From DUAL01 sp036012565 (lineage in GTDB: Bacteria > Bacteroidota > Bacteroidia > Flavobacteriales > BACL11), in assembly GCA_036012565.1 (NCBI GenBank), contig DASCPP010000022.1:1-6960 (forward strand): a DNA stretch of 6,960 bases. Direction: 5' to 3'. The notes below the pieces were generated by a model, which did not search any database, had not been told where the DNA came from, and was given only the letters and a program-made list of their open reading frames with translations. Made by a program: the position numbers and the translations under genes. Below, piece after piece: positions 1 through 6,960 of this stretch; position 1 is the first letter of the stretch; each line of letters opens with the position of its first letter.

Positions 1-716
1 AAGCTATCTGGGAAATTAGGGTTCATAATTAGCTTATTGATTCTTTTGCTCTGATTAACCCCATAACTAAGGCCAGTTGTATTCCATGTATTTCCTCCAT
101 CGGTACTTTTCAAAACTCCAATACTGTATGTGTCAGCACCATCTCCATCACCAGTAGCAATGTACATTATCTGATTATTCACAGGGTGTATTACAATAGA
201 AGAAACACCCAAAACTGGTAAATTATCGGTATTAGTAGTCCAATTACTTCCCCCGTCTGTAGTTTTCCAAAGTCCACCACCAGGCGACCCAATCCAAATA
301 ATATTAGGATCAAAAGGATCAAAAGCAATGGCATTCACTCTTCCGTTCCCCCTCTTTTTCCCGTTAGATAAAATAATTGGAGTGTCAAAAGGACCAAGAG
401 GTTGCCAATTGGATGAGGATGCTTGCTTAGCGATTGCTAATTTCTCTTTTTCTTTTTCCCATTCAACAAACAAAGCGCTAGAAGGGAAAACACCATTTTC
501 AGGCATTCTTTTTTCTAAAAAATATAAAGACCGTGCATAAGGCTTGTAGCCATTTCCTTTTGTGTAAGGATGCAGAGATCTATAATTTTCAAAAGCAGTA
601 ATTTTTTCAGTAATAGTTGCATTTTCATTTTGCAATAAAAGTTGCTTCTCCCAAATTTGTGCAAAAGAAAAATTAAAACAAAACGAAAAAACAAAAAGGA
701 CGAATATTTTTTTCAT
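1..716 (-). CDS. Exported BNR/Asp-box beta-propeller protein (probable T9SS cargo), N-terminal part
   Basis: The frame opens with ATG at 716-714 and stays open for 238 codons to the left edge, so the C-terminus is missing. Residues 1-19 form a signal peptide (MKKIFVLFVFSFCFNFSFA) with likely cleavage before Q20. Residues 40-100 are a charged linker containing the KGNGYKPY stretch (53-60). The propeller then starts at SNWQPLGPF (102-110), followed by GNGRVNAIAFDP (123-134) and GSPGGGLW (143-150). Two Asp-box motifs of the form S/T-x-D-x-G-x-x-W are visible: TTDGGSNW (152-159) and STDGGNTW (204-211). This arrangement is known from large secreted Bacteroidota proteins annotated as sortilin/Vps10-like or glycosyl-hydrolase BNR repeat proteins, which usually end in a T9SS sorting domain. 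That domain would lie outside the window, so cargo status is inferred. Catalytic activity cannot be claimed, since Asp boxes are structural. The start is ten bases after the stop of the TonB-dependent receptor gene, which suggests co-transcription. Confidence 0.85.
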   Translation of the reverse strand, partial: MKKIFVLFVFSFCFNFSFAQIWEKQLLLQNENATITEKITAFENYRSLHPYTKGNGYKPYARSLYFLEKRMPENGVFPSSALFVEWEKEKEKLAIAKQASSSNWQPLGPFDTPIILSNGKKRGNGRVNAIAFDPFDPNIIWIGSPGGGLWKTTDGGSNWTTNTDNLPVLGVSSIVIHPVNNQIMYIATGDGDGADTYSIGVLKSTDGGNTWNTTGLSYGVNQSKRINKLIMNPNFPDS

Positions 717-726
717 TTGTATGAAA

Positions 727-3048
727 TTAAAAATTGGAATGCAAAGATAAGATTAAATTTCTCCCGCTAGCACTAATCCCTGACGCAAATGTTTTGTAAT
801 GGATATCAGAAATATTTTCAATGGCAACAGAAAAGCTAACGGAATCATCAATTTTATGTAAGTATTTTAAATTAAAAGTGGCCCAAGATGGGGTTCCGTC
901 AAAGGTAGCCTCATCCAAATTGTCAACTCCAGCAATGTCAAAATCAGCCTTTTTTTTCCAAGCGTTATAAAAGACATAAAATACTAAACGTTTGTTTTTA
1001 GTAATATTATATTCCAAAAAAGTATTTATATTAAAAGGGGGAATATGTGCAAGAGGTAAATTTTTAGAAGTTTCTCCTTTTGTATAATTACCTATTGAAG
1101 AAAAGCGAATCCGTTTCGTAATATTATAAAGAAGAGAAAAACTTATCCCACTTATTTTTGCCTTTCCAATGTTTTGATTGCTTTGTGTTTTCATCATTAT
1201 ACCATCATAAACAAGGGAGTCAGCCCCATTAAAAACAACATCCCTTCTTTCAATAGCGTCTACAAGTAATGTTTGAAACAGAAGAAGTTTAAACTCCAAT
1301 TGGTCATTAATAAACTTCCGGATCTCTCCATCTATTATCAATGCTTTTTCAGAAGTTAATTTACTATTTGGCACCACAACCCATTTGTCATTTTTAGAAA
1401 AGACTTTCCCAATATCATCCATATTTGGATTGCGAAAACTATTGGAAATGGCAGCAATAAAAGACCAGTTTTTTGGCGTATATTTAATATTTATTGAGCT
1501 TGAAAAAGAAGAATTATTAAGGGTAATTTTATTAAAAGGAAGATGATAAGTAGAAGTGTCGTTAAAAATTGCATTTAATTTGTTCGTACTATATCTCAGC
1601 CCACCACTTAGTGATAAATTATACGAAATAGGTTTACTCAGCAAGCTGTAAAAAGAAAAATCATCACTTCCGCTTCCTCCATCAGGATACCTAGTTGTTG
1701 CATATACTTTTTTGCCAAAATTTCCATTTTGCTTGTAGGCAGTTGAATGAAGATTTTCTTTTCGCCCTTCTATACCATAATTCAAGGTAAATTCAACAAG
1801 GGTTTTTTCGAAATCAAAGATTAAATCATAAATACTTACTTTTTCAAACCGTCTTGTGAAAACAGAACTATTCTGTCTACTTTTATGTCTTGATTCTTCT
1901 ATGTTTTGAAAGGAAAAAGTAAGGGTTGAGTTATCAAAAAGAAAATGAGAATTATCCGTTTTTATAGCTAAAGTTTGCATGAATCTTTTTTGAGGACCAT
2001 AATACCAATCGGAATATTTAATGTCCTCATTAAGCATGTCAAAGCGATTAATATCAGAGGAATAGCTATATTGTGTGATTAGCGAAAGAAGTATTTCTTT
2101 ACTAAGAGCAATGTCTGTTTTATGAATAAAATCAGCTTGTTTGTATGCCGTAAATAGTTGCTCATTCCCATTGGTTGCTACCGCTTCATTCCCCCAATTT
2201 TGGTAGCCGTGTAATCGCGTCTTCCCCATTTTACTATTGCCAAAAGATTTAAAAGTTAACCCACTTAAAAAGTAAAAGTTATTTTTTCCGTATTTAGCAT
2301 GAAAATGACCTAATACAGCATCAGAAGCACTTTCAATTTGTTGGCTAAAAAAGAAGTCGGAGCTATCAGATTTAAGGGGTTTTATAGTTTCAATTAAAAT
2401 AGCACCACCCAAAGCACCGCTTCCATAAACTACAGAGGACAATCCATTAGCTATCTCAATTTTATTTAGAATAAAGGGATCAACAGTCATAATGTTTTGT
2501 AGGTGTCCGCTTCTGTATATCATATTATTCATTTTAATTCCATCAAGAACAAGTAAAATACGATTTGCCTCCATTCCCCTAAGGTTTGGGCTACCTCCAC
2601 CTACTTGACTTTTTTGAATATTAATCCCCACAGATTTTTGTAACAAATCACCAGTGTTAGCAGATTGTGTTTGTATAACTTTTTCTCTGTTTATTGATAA
2701 TATTTGTGAAGATTTTTGAAAGGAAGGCTTGCGATTTGTGCGCAATAGCACTTCATCTAATAAAGTGTTTTTAGGAGTTAAATAAAAAACACTTTCTCTG
2801 CTAATTTGAGATAATGAAGTTTTGACAGGGATATAAGCGATATGTTGAAAATTAAGAGTGTCCCCCTTATTGAAGATATTAAGATTACACTTTCCAAAAT
2901 TATCGCTTATTGCGGAACGGATTTTATTAGTAGAAAAAACAGCAACATTCTTTATAGGAGATTTTGTTATTTGATTCTGTATGAATATTTCTTGTGCATA
3001 CAGGGATTGGAAATTGCAAAAAATAATTAGTAAATAAATTTTTTTCAT
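727..3048 (-). CDS. TonB-dependent outer-membrane receptor, heme/iron-receptor-like
   Basis: This 773-residue protein is a complete outer-membrane active transporter, which takes up a bound ligand using TonB-ExbBD energy. A signal peptide ends near A18-Q19. Residues 20-93 resemble the carboxypeptidase-regulatory-like domain common in Bacteroidota receptors. LLDEVLL (96-102) sits where a TonB box is expected. The plug (about 115-224) carries NLRGMEANRILLVLDGIKMNN (split over 155-175), the YRSGHLQNI segment (178-186), and VVYGSGALGG (206-215). The rest is a 22-strand-type barrel ending in aromatic F773. Near the end, YKTFASGISASGRN (751-764) resembles the C-terminal signature of heme/hemoglobin-type receptors. 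FRNPN (538-542) and PNSKL (560-564) correspond to the FRAP and NPNL motifs of that family. However, no histidine lies between them, so heme as substrate is unproven. The ATG overlaps the recO stop by four bases (ATGA), implying translational coupling. The ligand is unknown. No SusD partner is adjacent, which argues against a glycan-uptake SusCD pair. Confidence 0.9.
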   Translation of the reverse strand: MKKIYLLIIFCNFQSLYAQEIFIQNQITKSPIKNVAVFSTNKIRSAISDNFGKCNLNIFNKGDTLNFQHIAYIPVKTSLSQISRESVFYLTPKNTLLDEVLLRTNRKPSFQKSSQILSINREKVIQTQSANTGDLLQKSVGINIQKSQVGGGSPNLRGMEANRILLVLDGIKMNNMIYRSGHLQNIMTVDPFILNKIEIANGLSSVVYGSGALGGAILIETIKPLKSDSSDFFFSQQIESASDAVLGHFHAKYGKNNFYFLSGLTFKSFGNSKMGKTRLHGYQNWGNEAVATNGNEQLFTAYKQADFIHKTDIALSKEILLSLITQYSYSSDINRFDMLNEDIKYSDWYYGPQKRFMQTLAIKTDNSHFLFDNSTLTFSFQNIEESRHKSRQNSSVFTRRFEKVSIYDLIFDFEKTLVEFTLNYGIEGRKENLHSTAYKQNGNFGKKVYATTRYPDGGSGSDDFSFYSLLSKPISYNLSLSGGLRYSTNKLNAIFNDTSTYHLPFNKITLNNSSFSSSINIKYTPKNWSFIAAISNSFRNPNMDDIGKVFSKNDKWVVVPNSKLTSEKALIIDGEIRKFINDQLEFKLLLFQTLLVDAIERRDVVFNGADSLVYDGIMMKTQSNQNIGKAKISGISFSLLYNITKRIRFSSIGNYTKGETSKNLPLAHIPPFNINTFLEYNITKNKRLVFYVFYNAWKKKADFDIAGVDNLDEATFDGTPSWATFNLKYLHKIDDSVSFSVAIENISDIHYKTFASGISASGRNLILSLHSNF

Positions 3049-3752
3049 TGCCGTAACTGTTCAATAACAGCATGGGATTTTAAATTTTTCAATTCGTGAT
3101 GATGTAATTTATAATAATCTAATAAAATGAGGAGCACTCTTCCTCTTTCAGCATATGAGACGTCTTTTTTTATCTTAAATAATAATGCTTTAAAATTATA
3201 TAAATCTTCTCCTTTTATGAAATGTATGTGTCCAAATTCTTTTTCTGCAAAACAACCATTTTGTAAATCGAAATAAGGTAATTCAGCATTTAATTTTGAA
3301 GGATAAAATCCTAAATATGAACTCAAATTAAAAAGAAAAATCAGTGGATATGTGTTTGGTATTTCTTGGCTGTTTTCCAATTCTACAATTACATTTTCAA
3401 TATAGTTAAAAAGAGCTTTTTCTTTTTCATCTTCAATCAGCACTTTTAGTAAAACTTCAGAAATAAAAACAGCTAAAAGCCGCCTGTTTATATCGAAAGG
3501 AATTTTTTCAAAAACCTGTGATATATTTATTTCTTTCAGTCGTTTCAGTCCAATTTTTGACTTTTTGAACATTTCTAAATGAAGAACTGTAAAGGGCTGA
3601 AAAAGCCCTAATTTTGACTTTGATTTATTTTGCCGAACACCATTTATGATAAAAGATTGTAGGCCAAAATCACGAGTAAAAATTTTAGCAATCACTGAAT
3701 TTTCAGAATATTTGTAATAATGCAGAGCAATGCCCTTTGTTTTTTGGAGCAT
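3045..3752 (-). CDS. recO: DNA repair protein RecO
   Basis: RecO acts in the cytoplasm in the RecFOR pathway. It binds SSB-coated single-stranded DNA, anneals strands and helps load RecA at gaps. The 235-residue protein has the usual family length. The N-terminal OB-fold is visible at about residues 1-80: LQKTKGIALHYYKYSENS (2-19), then VIAKIFTRDFGLQSFIINGVR (residues 20-40, the typical start of RecO), then KSKLGLFQPFTVLHLE (45-60). The remainder is helical, with LSSYLGFYP (143-151) and YFDLQNGCF (160-168) matching the conserved middle region of Bacteroidota RecO proteins. Only one cysteine (C167) is present in the region where zinc-binding RecO proteins carry a four-cysteine cluster, so this is a zinc-free type. 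The start ATG shares one base with the porZ stop (TAATG) and the stop overlaps the next start, so translation is probably coupled on both sides. No separate promoter is apparent. Confidence 0.9.
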   Translation of the reverse strand: MLQKTKGIALHYYKYSENSVIAKIFTRDFGLQSFIINGVRQNKSKSKLGLFQPFTVLHLEMFKKSKIGLKRLKEINISQVFEKIPFDINRRLLAVFISEVLLKVLIEDEKEKALFNYIENVIVELENSQEIPNTYPLIFLFNLSSYLGFYPSKLNAELPYFDLQNGCFAEKEFGHIHFIKGEDLYNFKALLFKIKKDVSYAERGRVLLILLDYYKLHHHELKNLKSHAVIEQLRQ

Positions 3753-6076
3753 TAGTGTATAAGAAGAATTTTACTAACCATACTTTCTTCTCCATCAATG
3801 TTTGTGCTGAAAACTAAATACACCCCAGTGCTTGCCCTTTCTCCACTTTGATTTTGTCCATCCCAAATAGCTTGCCCGCCATTAGCGTAACTTTCAAAAA
3901 CCAAATTACCATTGATATCGGTAATTTTTACATTTGCATTATCTACAAGGCCTCTAATTGCAATTTTTCCATTGTAATTTTCTTTAACAGGATTTGGGAA
4001 AACCATCACATTATTATGAGAATTAGATCCTTTTGTGGCATCACTTCTGTATGAGATTATTCCTTTTTCAGTACCAATAAAAACCTCACCACTAATTTCA
4101 TTTATTGCAATATCAATTATATTATCAGAAAACAAAGGGCTATTTTCAGAAGTAAAATGATGAATTTCATTAGTGCCATCAGGAGAGAGCAAGAAAACGC
4201 CAGAGCCATTTGTCCCCACCCATTTTCTATTTGCACCATCTACCGTTATGCAATTTATAGTTTCTGTATCCAACAAATATTGCCCATACTCTCCTTGTTG
4301 AATGAGGATTTGTTGCGCATCAAAATTTTGTCCTGAAAAAACCAATTCTGGAGAGTAAAAAACAGTAATCCCTTTATCAGTTCCAACCCAAATTTCCCCT
4401 TCCAAATCAACTGCCAAAGAGAACACTTCCAATGAAGGCAAATTCCCCATTCCAGCATTAGTATTGATAAGCTGAGTTTCGTCATCATTAGTATTTTCAA
4501 AAGTTCCTTTATCGTCATATACAAAAAGTCCAGCATTTTTAATGACGCCCCATTTCTGACCAAAATCATCTACTATCAAATCTTTAAAATAAGTAGATGG
4601 ACCATCAATTCCGTTAATCCTAAATGAATGCCAACTCCCCTCTTTTGTTTTAACAACTAAAGGATTTTGAGCAAGAGAATTAATTGCCCATAGACTTTGA
4701 GAATCATCAAAACACAAATCGGAAATCCTAATCCAACCATTCACATTTGCAATGCTTACCGTATCTAAGGCGCCATTGGTATTTTGGTAATTATATTTCT
4801 CTACAAAATTTTTATTATCGAGCTTTATTACCCCACCATTCCAGCTACTTAAATATACTTCAGAACTATTTTTAGGATTTACCACAACACTTACCACATC
4901 ATAGACACCTCCAATTTCTGCACTACTTTTATAGTCCCAATTGTAGTTGTTTTCAAAAAAGAAAACCCCATCCCAATTCCAGATATTTTCTCGACTTGCA
5001 TAGTAGCCGCCTGGAGCAACCCACAAATCGTTTTGCCCCGCAAAAAGTTTAAAAACATTAGCCTTTCTTGGCCCATTAGGATCAATTTGTTGCACAAAAT
5101 TGGGAGCATTATATTCTAGTAAATCTTTATCGAAATCAGCTATCCAGATATTCCCGTCCTTATCATAAATCGCATGTTTTGGATTAGAGATATTTTGGGG
5201 AATTATTTCAGTTGTACTGTCATTTTTTATAATATTGACTTGATCCTCAAGGACCACAAACAAACTATTATAGGAAAGATGAAGATGCTCTATTTTTTTA
5301 CTAGCGGCACTGTATATTCTCCACGAATTATTTTCATAAATAATTACCACATCATTGTTGGCGCTATCACCCGTAGTAGCGTAAATATTCTCATCAAAAT
5401 AGGCGATATTCTCAAAATTACTATTAGCATTTAGCCCGATTTCAAAGGCACTATGCTTTCTCCAGTTATGAAAATCAGAAAGGTTTGCGTCATTAATATT
5501 TGCTGAATAAACACCATCAGATGTTGCAACAAAAATAGAATCTCCATCAAAAGTAATATCATTAATTTTCACAAAATTACCGCCCTCCCCTATTTTATAA
5601 GTATCTAAAATCTCTTCATTTTCCACATCTAAAACCACCAAACCAAAAGGACTGGATAAATAAGCAATTTTATCAATAAAAAAGATATTGTTGATTGTTT
5701 TCTCTCCTAAAATGGGCTTTTGCTTAATATCAGAAATATTGATTATTTGCCCATTTTTGATAAGGTCAATATTACAGTTTTTATAGGCAATAAGCAGGGT
5801 TTTACTTGGGGGCTGGTAAGCAACTTTAGCTACCTCTGTGTCAGATAGCCCATTTACTTTGGACATGCGATTTATCGTTTGATCTTCCTTATTAAAATAA
5901 AACAAACCACTTTCCGTAATACAATAAATTTTATTTTCAACCTCTGCTACAAAGATGGCATTATGATAGGGTAAATGGTCGCGCCAACTTCCTATTGTTG
6001 TTAGTTGGGCATTTGCTACAAATGAACTACAAAAAAGCAGTAAGCAAAAATAGATTCTAGAGGCATTTGAAATCAT
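3752..6076 (-). CDS. porZ: Type IX secretion system protein PorZ (cell-surface attachment complex)
   Basis: In Porphyromonas gingivalis, PorZ works on the cell surface with PorU, PorV and PorQ, where T9SS cargo has its C-terminal signal removed and is anchored to A-type lipopolysaccharide. This 774-residue protein matches the family in length and layout. A signal peptide ends at ANA-Q24, followed by the family opening TIGSWRDHLPY (27-37). Beta-propeller blades of the regulator-propeller type follow, for example IFVATSDGVY (181-190), IWIADFDKDLLEY (310-322), KWGVIKNAGLFVY (508-520), IWVGTDKGITVFY (562-574), KWVGTNGSGVFLL (618-630) and VFIGTEKGIISYR (665-677). The last 90 residues are a sorting-domain-like beta-sandwich with VFPNP (692-696), VKITDINGNLVFE (716-728), IWDGQNQSGERASTGVYLVF (737-756) and a final KILLIH. 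Such proteins are often misannotated as two-component regulator propeller proteins, but no kinase or DNA-binding domain is present. The start is supported by the signal peptide. It appears to be the first gene of the cluster. Whether this organism has A-LPS cannot be seen here. Confidence 0.88.
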   Translation of the reverse strand: MISNASRIYFCLLLFCSSFVANAQLTTIGSWRDHLPYHNAIFVAEVENKIYCITESGLFYFNKEDQTINRMSKVNGLSDTEVAKVAYQPPSKTLLIAYKNCNIDLIKNGQIINISDIKQKPILGEKTINNIFFIDKIAYLSSPFGLVVLDVENEEILDTYKIGEGGNFVKINDITFDGDSIFVATSDGVYSANINDANLSDFHNWRKHSAFEIGLNANSNFENIAYFDENIYATTGDSANNDVVIIYENNSWRIYSAASKKIEHLHLSYNSLFVVLEDQVNIIKNDSTTEIIPQNISNPKHAIYDKDGNIWIADFDKDLLEYNAPNFVQQIDPNGPRKANVFKLFAGQNDLWVAPGGYYASRENIWNWDGVFFFENNYNWDYKSSAEIGGVYDVVSVVVNPKNSSEVYLSSWNGGVIKLDNKNFVEKYNYQNTNGALDTVSIANVNGWIRISDLCFDDSQSLWAINSLAQNPLVVKTKEGSWHSFRINGIDGPSTYFKDLIVDDFGQKWGVIKNAGLFVYDDKGTFENTNDDETQLINTNAGMGNLPSLEVFSLAVDLEGEIWVGTDKGITVFYSPELVFSGQNFDAQQILIQQGEYGQYLLDTETINCITVDGANRKWVGTNGSGVFLLSPDGTNEIHHFTSENSPLFSDNIIDIAINEISGEVFIGTEKGIISYRSDATKGSNSHNNVMVFPNPVKENYNGKIAIRGLVDNANVKITDINGNLVFESYANGGQAIWDGQNQSGERASTGVYLVFSTNIDGEESMVSKILLIH

Positions 6077-6130
6077 CTTAAATACAATAATAAAGCATTA
6101 TTAGCAGATAACTTTATAATATGATAAAAA

Positions 6131-6163
6131 TTGTAATTAATGACATTAGGAATGTTATTTTTG
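6131..6163 (+). promoter_or_regulatory. Bacteroidota-type promoter for tRNA-Arg
   Basis: TATTTTTG at 6156-6163 is a perfect match to the TAnnTTTG -7 element used by the Bacteroidota primary sigma factor. A TTG at 6131-6133 lies 22 bases upstream, within the loose spacing reported for the -33 element. The mature tRNA begins eight bases after the -7 element, so transcription should start at or only a base or so before the tRNA. The -7 call is strong and the -33 call is weak. Confidence 0.6.
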
Positions 6164-6170
6164 TGTTTTT

Positions 6171-6244
6171 GGCCCAGTAGTTCAACTGGATAGAATATCA
6201 GATTTCGGCTCTGAGGGTTGGGGGTTCGAATCCTCCCTGGGTCA
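6171..6244 (+). tRNA. tRNA-Arg (anticodon TCG)
   Basis: The 74-base sequence folds as a full cloverleaf. The acceptor GGCCCAG (6171-6177) pairs with CTGGGTC (6237-6243), with one G-T wobble at pair 2-71. The D stem is GTTC/GAAT around the loop AACTGGATA. The anticodon stem TCAGA/TCTGA is perfect and encloses TTTCGGC (6203-6209), placing TCG at 6205-6207, which reads the arginine codon CGA and probably other CGN codons. The variable loop has five bases. The T arm is GGGGG-TTCGAAT-CCTCC with one G-T pair. A20 in the D loop and C35 in the anticodon are arginine identity elements, and the discriminator is A6244. The 3' CCA is not encoded, so it must be added after transcription. The tRNA is divergent from porZ and convergent with the gene on its right. 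Confidence 0.96.
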
Positions 6245-6247
6245 CAT

Positions 6248-6280
6248 AAAAAAAGGGCTAGAGCCCTTTTTATTTTTAAA
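6248..6280. terminator. Bidirectional intrinsic terminator between tRNA-Arg and the T9SS cargo gene
   Basis: AAAAAGGGC (6250-6258) pairs with GCCCTTTTT (6263-6271) to give a nine-pair stem with a TAGA loop. On the plus strand it runs into TTTTTATTTTT, starting three bases after the tRNA. On the minus strand the stem is followed by a T-run made by the A tract at 6248-6254, 16 bases past the stop of the cargo gene. It can therefore terminate both convergent transcripts. Confidence 0.85.
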
Positions 6281-6295
6281 TAATCTCCTCAACAA

Positions 6296-6960
6296 CTATT
6301 GGAGCACCAACTTTTTATTTATTTTTCCATCCTCAGTTTCTATTTCAAGGAAATATATGGCTTTTGAATAGCTTGATAGTGAAACTTGCTTGGAGTAAAC
6401 CCCAATAAAGTCATTTAATTCTTCAGCATAAAGAATCTCTCCAAGCACATTCAGAACACTAAGTTTATATCCCTGTGTTTTTTCGCTATTAAATGTAATT
6501 GTAAACACATCTTCTGATGGGTTTGGATAAATAGTAAGGCCATTTACATAGCTAAGGGCTTCTACGCCTGTTGATATGGTAAATATATGTGTAACCGGGT
6601 CAGATATACATCCATTAGCATCTTCTATTTCAACTGAATAACTACCTCCAGAAGTAGGCGTGACGGTTTGTGTGGCAGGCAGACCATTACTCCAAGTATA
6701 AATGTATGGAGCATTTCCGTTTGCAGCATTTGCTGTAAGAGAATTACCGTTTTGTGTAATTGAAGCAGTTATCTGTCCTTGACTTGGGGGATTACCAAGC
6801 CCAGGAGGATAAGATGTAAAGCCAGCTACATTATTAGTTAAATCTCCATCTATTCCCCCATTTGGATTACTTACTGTAATCATAACCCATTCATAACCTG
6901 CCATAGCACTAATTGTTGGAAGCACAAAGTTTGTTGATTGATAGGTGCCAAGATTTCCAG
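6296..6960 (-). CDS. Secreted protein with PKD/SprB-like repeat and T9SS type A sorting domain, C-terminal part
   Basis: The frame is open from the right edge for 220 complete codons and ends with TAG at 6298-6296. The true start is outside the window; an internal GTG at 6925 is not a credible start, because the frame continues upstream as GNLGTYQSTNF. Numbering from the first visible residue, 1-50 contain LPTISAMAGYEWVMITVSNP (13-32) and DGDLTNN (37-43), which resemble the Ig-like domain found in secreted Bacteroidota proteins such as Omp28-related ones. Residues 66-128 form a PKD/SprB-like repeat with YIYTWSNG (85-92) and YSVEIEDANGCISD (107-120). Residues 140-220 are a T9SS type A sorting domain, shown by LTIYPNPSEDVFTITF (141-156), KLSVLNVLGEILYAEE (165-180), AIYFLEIETEDGKINKK (200-216) and the terminal LVLQ. 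The protein should therefore cross the outer membrane through the T9SS and have this domain removed. Its activity resides in the missing N-terminal part and cannot be named. Confidence 0.88.
   Translation of the reverse strand, partial: GNLGTYQSTNFVLPTISAMAGYEWVMITVSNPNGGIDGDLTNNVAGFTSYPPGLGNPPSQGQITASITQNGNSLTANAANGNAPYIYTWSNGLPATQTVTPTSGGSYSVEIEDANGCISDPVTHIFTISTGVEALSYVNGLTIYPNPSEDVFTITFNSEKTQGYKLSVLNVLGEILYAEELNDFIGVYSKQVSLSSYSKAIYFLEIETEDGKINKKLVLQ

Noticed and set aside
328..540. Plus-strand open frame of 70 codons
   Set aside because: It lies wholly within the minus-strand BNR protein, which has a signal peptide and two Asp-box motifs in its own frame. The plus-strand product shows no recognisable domain.
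4255..5109. Two minus-strand open frames of 104 and 72 codons (4255-4569 and 4891-5109)
   Set aside because: Both are out-of-frame readings within porZ, whose own frame is continuous with clear propeller motifs across these positions. There is no sign of a frameshift in porZ.
2842..5434. Plus-strand open frames at 2842-3030, 3848-4054 and 5174-5434
   Set aside because: They are antisense to the receptor and porZ genes and have no domain, signal peptide or promoter that would support them.
3752..6076. Reading the 774-residue protein as a two-component regulator or ABC transporter substrate-binding protein
   Set aside because: There is no histidine kinase, receiver, DNA-binding or periplasmic-binding fold. 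The opening IGSWRDHLPY motif, the propeller blades and the sorting-like C-terminus fit PorZ throughout.
6085..6092. Possible porZ promoter element TATTATTG on the minus strand
   Set aside because: It differs from TAnnTTTG at one position, would leave a leader of only a few bases before the ATG at 6076, and has no TTG at the right distance upstream. The real porZ promoter is probably in 6077-6170 but could not be placed.
6171..6244. tRNA-Arg as an integration site for a mobile element
   Set aside because: No integrase gene, no repeated copy of the tRNA 3' end and no change in gene character is visible on either side within the window.

Overview
The window looks like an AT-rich chromosomal segment from a member of the Bacteroidota, probably a Flavobacteriia- or Cytophagia-like relative. 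The evidence is a recognisable type IX secretion system (T9SS) gene (porZ), a C-terminal T9SS sorting domain on a second protein, a SusC-style TonB-dependent receptor with an N-terminal carboxypeptidase-regulatory-like domain, and a TAnnTTTG promoter element of the Bacteroidota sigma factor type. All protein-coding genes read on the minus strand. The only plus-strand gene is a tRNA.

Layout from right to left, which is the direction of transcription. (1) 6960-6296: the C-terminal 220 residues of a secreted repeat protein ending in a T9SS type A sorting domain; its start lies outside the window. (2) 6280-6248: a hairpin with T-runs on both sides, able to end this gene on the minus strand and the tRNA on the plus strand. 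(3) 6171-6244: tRNA-Arg(TCG), plus strand, with its own promoter just upstream. (4) 6076-727: three tightly packed genes, porZ, recO and a TonB-dependent receptor. The porZ and recO genes share one base (TAATG), and recO and the receptor share four (ATGA). (5) 716-1: ten bases further on begins a gene for an exported beta-propeller protein with BNR/Asp-box repeats, which runs off the left edge.

The four-gene run porZ-recO-receptor-BNR protein has the spacing of an operon. PorZ belongs to the cell-surface attachment complex of the T9SS. The secreted proteins at both ends are a confirmed-by-motif cargo (right) and a likely cargo whose C-terminus is not visible (left). The receptor is an outer-membrane importer with heme/iron-receptor-like motifs but without the usual histidine between them. 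RecO is a housekeeping recombination mediator and has no obvious functional link to the rest. I see no mobile element, CRISPR array, phage gene or repeat family, and nothing that amounts to a clearly new system. The points most worth following are the coupling of porZ with recO and the receptor, and the receptor's ligand.
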